Shown: positions 59,843 to 64,000 of the stretch, one piece after another | Layout of the letters: every line of letters starts with the position of its first letter | Position numbering within the stretch: position 1 is the stretch's first letter | NCBI RefSeq assembly: GCF_030403775.1 | Contig: NZ_JAQMWQ010000001.1 | Location: forward strand, 434,001-498,000 | DNA: 64,000 bases | DNA from: Paenibacillus sp. BSR1-1 | GTDB taxonomy: Bacteria > Bacillota > Bacilli > Bacillales > Cytobacillaceae | Direction: 5' to 3' | The notes under the pieces: generated by a model | What the model was told of the DNA's origin: nothing | The model's input: the letters and a program-made list of their open reading frames with translations, nothing else | Database searches by the model: none | Translations under genes and position numbers: made by a program

Positions 59843-61039
59843 TTACTGTTTCACTAACATATTAAGATATTTTTGATTAAAGTGCAGCTTAGCTTCTTCC
59901 TTTTCTCGATTAGATGTTGGGATCAATATTTTCCGCTTTAGTTTAAAAGTATTTTCTCCTATTTCAGTTAAAACACCAATCTTTTCCAACAGTTTCAAGT
60001 AGGAAATCTCGGCCGAAATCGGATCAAGAGAATCAAGCTGCGGCAAATTTCGCAGTAAAATTTCCTTTCGATAGATTCTTTTATTAAAATGAAAATTTAA
60101 TTCCTTTAGTGTAAAAGTTTCCTGTGGTTTTTTGTCAGCAAGCAAATCAATAAATATATATATTTGCCATATGACGGGAGGTGTTTGTATAAGAATTGAA
60201 TGTGGAACGTGAAGGCCTATTTCTGGAGGTAATAAAAACATATTTATATTTCGTTTATATATTTCATGGAGGAAAGAGTTTTGTTTTGGGTTGGGATGAA
60301 GCATCCAATTTAAAATAAACGATTCTTTTTCTTTATTCCAGATATCTATATTTGTATTGGCTGATAACCTAGGACCTAATAATCGTTCCAAACTAAATTT
60401 ATCTAGTGGATATATGGAATGTTGAACAAAAGCATTTTTTATTGATATGGGTTGAATGGATTCTAGGAGATGGAACTGCCTATTTTCGGGGCAATACGAT
60501 GGAATAAAGTAATTTTCTTTTGGAGCATTCCGTAAAAATAAATAATCAAAGTTTGACAATGCAACGACATTTCTTCTTTTTTTATGGATATGGCTGCTGG
60601 CGATAATCCACAACGGGATATATTCATGAGTTAAATAATTGGTCGTTCTCTTGATAAAATCCTTTTCTGGCAATGGAGAACATTGATATTCCAATGCGTA
60701 TTTCTCCCCCTCATAATGAAACATAATGTCAGGACGCTGCCCAATATCTTTTTCATAAAACTCTAAAACAGCAGGAACGTTTTGTCCTAAAAGCCACTGA
60801 AAGAGCTGTCGTTTTCCTTCCATATGATTTATGGTTTCATTCTCAAAAAACTCTCGGCATCTCCCGCCACTTTTATGGGCAAAATGAAAAATTCGTTGAT
60901 CTCCTAATTTTAGCAATACACTTTCCCCGCAGATTGGGCAAATAAATTCTTCTTTTTTACGAAGGGAAATAAGGGTTTCCTTCCTGTAATGATAACCGAG
61001 ACATACTTGTTTACCTGATTTCGTATTAGCAGTTAACAA
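59843..61039 (-). CDS. coiA: Competence protein CoiA
   Basis: 398 residues, TTG start after GGAGGAG. N-terminal finger-like element (FICPICGESVLLKLGDQRIFHFAHKSGGRC), then a nuclease-like domain with RPDIMFHYEGEKYALEYQCS (PD-ExK-like). CoiA is needed for recombination of transforming DNA. The N-terminal element resembles that of YjcD at 41557-43848. A single gene; a K-box for ComK was not found. Confidence 0.88.
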   Translation of the reverse strand: MLTANTKSGKQVCLGYHYRKETLISLRKKEEFICPICGESVLLKLGDQRIFHFAHKSGGRCREFFENETINHMEGKRQLFQWLLGQNVPAVLEFYEKDIGQRPDIMFHYEGEKYALEYQCSPLPEKDFIKRTTNYLTHEYIPLWIIASSHIHKKRRNVVALSNFDYLFLRNAPKENYFIPSYCPENRQFHLLESIQPISIKNAFVQHSIYPLDKFSLERLLGPRLSANTNIDIWNKEKESFILNWMLHPNPKQNSFLHEIYKRNINMFLLPPEIGLHVPHSILIQTPPVIWQIYIFIDLLADKKPQETFTLKELNFHFNKRIYRKEILLRNLPQLDSLDPISAEISYLKLLEKIGVLTEIGENTFKLKRKILIPTSNREKEEAKLHFNQKYLNMLVKQ

Positions 61040-61102
61040 GATTTTCTCCTCCTTTCACCAATAAGATTCGGCAAAATTTGCTAAAAATCCTTTTTTTCAA
61101 TT

Positions 61103-61130
61103 AAAAAACTCGCCATTCGACGAGTTTTTT
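61103..61130. terminator. Terminator after cls
   Basis: AAAAAACTCG / CGAGTTTTTT with an eight-base loop. Confidence 0.85.
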
Positions 61131-61134
61131 ATCT

Positions 61135-62646
61135 TTATAAGAGTGGCGAAAGCAAACGCGCAGTTGATTCTAGCAATCTAAAACCAATATGCCGCTGTTG
61201 AAAGGTTTGTAATTCAAGCTGCTTAGAATGCTTTAGGTCATTTACATATTCAGCCACAAGCTTTTGGGTACTTTCTGTCCTAAATAAGAAAGCATTGACT
61301 TCAAAATTTAAATGAAAGCTTCTCATATCCATATTAGATGTGCCAATTGATGCCAGTTCATCATCTACAATCACAATTTTACTATGCATAAAGCCCCTCT
61401 CATATTCGTATACCTTTACGCCAGCTTCTAAAAGTTCTGGAAAATAGGACCTTGAGGCATGAAACACAATTCGTTTATCAGGCCGGTTCGGGACGAGGAG
61501 CCTAACATCAATTCCACTAAGCGCTGCAACTTTTATGGCTGAAAAGATATCCTCATCTGGAATAAAATAAGGGGAAGCAATCCAAACAGACTTTTTAGCA
61601 GATGCAATCATGGAAAAAAAGATATTTTTTATAACACTCCACTCATTATCAGGACCTCCAGCAATCAGCTGAACTCCACCATGACTTTTAAAATCTATTT
61701 GCGGCGATAAGTATTCAGCCGTTAAAAAACTATGATTGGTCATGTAATACCAATCCTGAAGGAAGATTAATTGCAGTGTTCGAACGGCTTCCCCCTTCAA
61801 CATTAAGTGTGTATCACGCCAAAAGCCTATATCTTTGTCTCTTCCTAAATACTCATCCCCGATATTCAATCCGCCAACAAATCCGATTGTGCCATCAATT
61901 ACAATGATTTTTCGATGATTACGGAAATTAAACTTATTATTTAAAAAGGGGAGTTTAACTGGTCCAAAGGTAACCGTTTCGATACCGGCATTTTTTAAAT
62001 CATTTATATAAGCTTTAGAAAGCTTCCAGGAACCAACTGCATCATATAAAAATCGAACCTTTACCCCCTGCTGCGCTTTTTCAATTAAGATATTTTTAAT
62101 TTCCTGACCAATCCGATCATGGCGAACAATATAGTATTCTAAATGAATATGGTGCTTAGCCCTTTTTAATTGCTCAATGATATGAAGAAACGTTTCTTCT
62201 CCATTTGTTAATATTTTTGTAGAAGTATCAAAGGAAATAGGACTATTGCCTAATTTTTGAGCTAAAGTGAATAATTTCCCCTGATGTTCTCCTAAAAGAT
62301 TTAGTTTTTCTTCACTTCTTGGATCATTTTCACCTTCAACCGTTAAAAAAGCTTGTTTATCAAGAAAATACTTTTTTCTAAACATCTTCTCTTTGCGATA
62401 ATTACGTCCAAACAGAAGATAAAAAATAAACCCCACAAGTGGAAAGCTTCCTAAAACGACGAGCCATGTAATGGTTTGCGTGGGATGACGATTTTCTAAA
62501 AAGATGACAAATCCAATAAAAATGACTGACAGCGATATTAAAACGCTTAAGAATCCAAGAAGCCCGCTTTCCAATCGATCCTTAAAGAAAAACAAAAGTA
62601 TGGATAGAACTAAAAGAAAGCAAACAACCCTTACAGTGTTTTTCAA
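61135..62646 (-). CDS. cls: Cardiolipin synthase
   Basis: 503 residues from the TTG at 62646 (AGGTG six bases upstream); a GTG three codons earlier is the other choice but has no site. Two membrane helices at the N-terminus (VVCFLLVLSILLFFFKD and LLGFLSVLISLSVIFIGFVIFL), then two phospholipase D motifs: HRKIIVIDGTIGFVGG and HSKIVIVDDELASIGTSN. It joins two phosphatidylglycerols to make cardiolipin. It lies between mecA and coiA, which are neighbours in B. subtilis. Confidence 0.93.
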   Translation of the reverse strand: MKNTVRVVCFLLVLSILLFFFKDRLESGLLGFLSVLISLSVIFIGFVIFLENRHPTQTITWLVVLGSFPLVGFIFYLLFGRNYRKEKMFRKKYFLDKQAFLTVEGENDPRSEEKLNLLGEHQGKLFTLAQKLGNSPISFDTSTKILTNGEETFLHIIEQLKRAKHHIHLEYYIVRHDRIGQEIKNILIEKAQQGVKVRFLYDAVGSWKLSKAYINDLKNAGIETVTFGPVKLPFLNNKFNFRNHRKIIVIDGTIGFVGGLNIGDEYLGRDKDIGFWRDTHLMLKGEAVRTLQLIFLQDWYYMTNHSFLTAEYLSPQIDFKSHGGVQLIAGGPDNEWSVIKNIFFSMIASAKKSVWIASPYFIPDEDIFSAIKVAALSGIDVRLLVPNRPDKRIVFHASRSYFPELLEAGVKVYEYERGFMHSKIVIVDDELASIGTSNMDMRSFHLNFEVNAFLFRTESTQKLVAEYVNDLKHSKQLELQTFQQRHIGFRLLESTARLLSPLL

Positions 62647-62689
62647 TGTCCTCACCTGCCAGAAGCTACAAATTTATTTCATACTAAAA

Positions 62690-62715
62690 TACCGATTTCA
62701 ATACTGAAATCGGTA
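62690..62715 (-). terminator. Terminator after mecA
   Basis: Perfect stem TACCGATTTCA / TGAAATCGGTA with loop ATAC and a T-rich minus-strand tail. Confidence 0.85.
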
Positions 62716-62720
62716 CATGT

Positions 62721-63395
62721 CTAGTTAAAATATTTCCTTAGAGTTCCAAAAACATCTTCAGAAATTATTTCCTTCCCATATTCTTGAATCCGATGAATCG
62801 TAAGTTGTGTTTCATAACCATACTCAAGCAATAGACTTAATAGGTCATCGATTTCATCTTCTTCAAATAAATCTTCCGGAAATTCAGTATATAAATAGTA
62901 TTTCCCTTCAAAATGAAATAGCTGGGTTACTAAATTATCTAAACCTGAGCGCTTTGATAACATTATTACATCTTCAAAGTCTTTAAAGGCAAGTATGAAC
63001 TCCAATGTTTCTTCTTCGAGTAAAATTTCATCTTCGTCACTATGATTTGGACTGAAGTGTTGATCTAAGATTTCTTCAAGTTTTTCATCTACTGGCAAAT
63101 CCTTTAATTTATCATTAGGAATAGGGAGCTCAAACTTTTGGCCATCTTTAGAAAGCTGGGCTTTTGTTACAAGAACCTCTAATCCCTTATCAAGAGCTTG
63201 AACTTGAATCCAAAGCGGGCCTTCAACGACAAACTCCTCTTCATCATGAACTTCATCCATCATTTCCCAAAAGAGTTCTTCGCTTCGTTCGCGATTGTAC
63301 CAGATTTCTTCGCGATCAAATCCTCTTTCTTCTATGTCACCATAGGAAATATAAAATTTGACTGTATTTTCGTTAATACGTTCAATCTCCAACAT
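62721..63395 (-). CDS. mecA: Adaptor protein MecA
   Basis: 224 residues, full length. N-terminal substrate-binding part (MLEIERINENTVKFYISYGDIEERGFDREEIWYNRERSEELFWEMMDE), an acidic linker (SPNHSDEDEILLEEE) and a C-terminal ClpC-binding domain (EFILAFKDFEDVIMLSKR, YYLYTEFPEDLFEEDEI). MecA takes ComK, and other proteins, to ClpCP. Strong ribosome site GGAAGGGAG. Order spx-mecA-(cls)-coiA. Confidence 0.95.
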   Translation of the reverse strand: MLEIERINENTVKFYISYGDIEERGFDREEIWYNRERSEELFWEMMDEVHDEEEFVVEGPLWIQVQALDKGLEVLVTKAQLSKDGQKFELPIPNDKLKDLPVDEKLEEILDQHFSPNHSDEDEILLEEETLEFILAFKDFEDVIMLSKRSGLDNLVTQLFHFEGKYYLYTEFPEDLFEEDEIDDLLSLLLEYGYETQLTIHRIQEYGKEIISEDVFGTLRKYFN

Positions 63396-63707
63396 AATCT
63401 CTCCCTTCCTTTGTCGATATTGAAGGGACTAAATACCCCCAGCAGATAATGCCAATTAGCATTTACTCAAATAAAAAAGTTTATTCAAATTTAATTTCTA
63501 CAAAATGTAAATACTCCTGTACTTTCATTTTATGATATAAGTACTAATAAGGGAAATAAAAAAATCCAAAATCAAAAAATCCATTAAAAGCCTAATTATT
63601 TAAGGAATTTTCAAATAAGGATATTCCTTAAATTATAACAAAACTTAATCAAAATAACAAACATTAGAATACAAAAAAAGACCTCCAGGCAATGAAGGTC
63701 TTAATAT
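63396..63707. other. Gap between mecA and spx
   Basis: 312 bases. The spx terminator lies at the right end; the left part has the mecA promoter region, AT-rich. A weak AAGGAAT / ATTCCTT pairing is at about 63601-63631. No ORF; the yjbE gene of B. subtilis at this place is absent. Confidence 0.6.
63678..63702 (-). terminator. Terminator after spx
   Basis: AAGACCT / AGGTCTT with a CA / TG inner pair; minus-strand tail TTTTTTTG. Confidence 0.85.
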
Positions 63708-64000
63708 TTAGTTAACCATCCGTTGAGCTTCTCGCAATTGATAGGTCCTTACTCTTCTAGGCAAGAAACGTCTAATTTCATCCTCATTATAGCCAACCTG
63801 TAAACGTTTTTCGTCTATGATAATTGGGCGTCTAAGGAGACCTGGATTTTCTTTGATTAATTTAAATAAATCTTGAAGTGGCATATTATCTAGGTTTACG
63901 TCTAATTTTTGAAAAGTCTTCGACCTTGTGGATATGATTTCATCTGTTCCATCCTCAGTCATCCGTAGAATTTCCTTTATTTCCTCCATTGATAATGGTT
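63708..64000 (-). CDS. spx: Transcriptional regulator Spx (partial, start beyond window)
   Basis: The C-terminal ~97 residues are present: [69 protein letters not shown] and REAQRMVN. The window ends inside the gene, so the N-terminus with the CxxC redox switch is not seen (Spx is ~131 residues). Spx binds RNA polymerase alpha in thiol stress and is degraded by ClpXP with YjbH. An ATG inside the frame at 63989 is not the true start because the open frame continues with conserved residues (PLS). Confidence 0.92.
   Translation of the reverse strand, partial: PLSMEEIKEILRMTEDGTDEIISTRSKTFQKLDVNLDNMPLQDLFKLIKENPGLLRRPIIIDEKRLQVGYNEDEIRRFLPRRVRTYQLREAQRMVN

Overview
The window is a chromosomal segment from a spore-forming member of the Bacillaceae. 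It is AT-rich and carries spore coat, spoVA and spoVIF genes, competence (coiA, mecA), spx/spxH (yjbH), desKR and a class IV polyhydroxyalkanoate (PHA) synthase. The right half, from about 39.3 kb to the end, follows the Bacillus subtilis yjb-yjc region gene by gene: spx, mecA, coiA, pepF, spxH, yjbI, yjbK, yjbL, sasB, nadF, yjbO, prpE, yjbQ, fabI, cotO, cotZ, yjcA, yjcZ, spoVIF, yjcD, yjcF, yjcG, yjcH. The left half does not match that order and looks like more variable chromosome. The species is not a close relative of B. subtilis: it has PHA genes, thi genes are absent beside fabI, and a cardiolipin synthase lies between mecA and coiA.

Layout. 0-2.4 kb: a small membrane/secreted pair and a CwlO-like cell-wall hydrolase. 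2.7-7.2 kb: PHA cluster 1 (phasin, PhaQ repressor, alpha/beta hydrolase, PhaC, PhaR and an unnamed granule-type protein). 7.3-16 kb: adhE, ppc, a secreted cadherin-like protein, an SRPBCC protein and an aminotransferase. 16-20.7 kb: a YczE-type membrane protein, an RlaP-type nucleotidyltransferase and pabBAC for p-aminobenzoate. 20.8-24.4 kb: a two-component system with a PepSY protein and a secreted His/Asp repeat protein. 24.5-28.6 kb: a LysR regulator, an IDEAL protein, a hydrolase and desKR. 28.7-35.7 kb: PHA cluster 2, same core order as cluster 1 but without phaQ, plus a second PhaR-like protein, a short-chain dehydrogenase and an acyl-CoA ligase. 36-39.2 kb: a hydrolase, a GC-rich dispersed repeat, orphan trpB, a cytochrome c lipoprotein and tRNA-Val. 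39.3-64 kb: the conserved yjc-yjb block, with a lipoprotein-spoVAC-spoVAD-spoVAEb operon set inside it.

How the genes work together. The two PHA clusters share the core phasin / divergent hydrolase / phaC-phaR-third protein, so they appear to be a segmental duplication 26 kb apart. Both phasin promoters carry the same dyad over the -10 region, although only cluster 1 encodes the PadR-type repressor PhaQ. The ligase and dehydrogenase of cluster 2 could supply hydroxyacyl-CoA monomers. Candidate control sites also include a TetR-type dyad at the cluster 2 promoter, Spo0A-like boxes upstream of the ligase, a FadR-like box upstream of adhE and a FapR box upstream of fabI. In the right half several sporulation genes have sigma-K-like promoters, and Spx, its adaptor YjbH and MecA lie together as in B. 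subtilis. At least four copies of one dispersed repeat, in different states of decay, occur in intergenic gaps. No CRISPR array, prophage or insertion sequence with a transposase was seen. All functional calls rest on reading the sequence and on recalled families; no database search was run.
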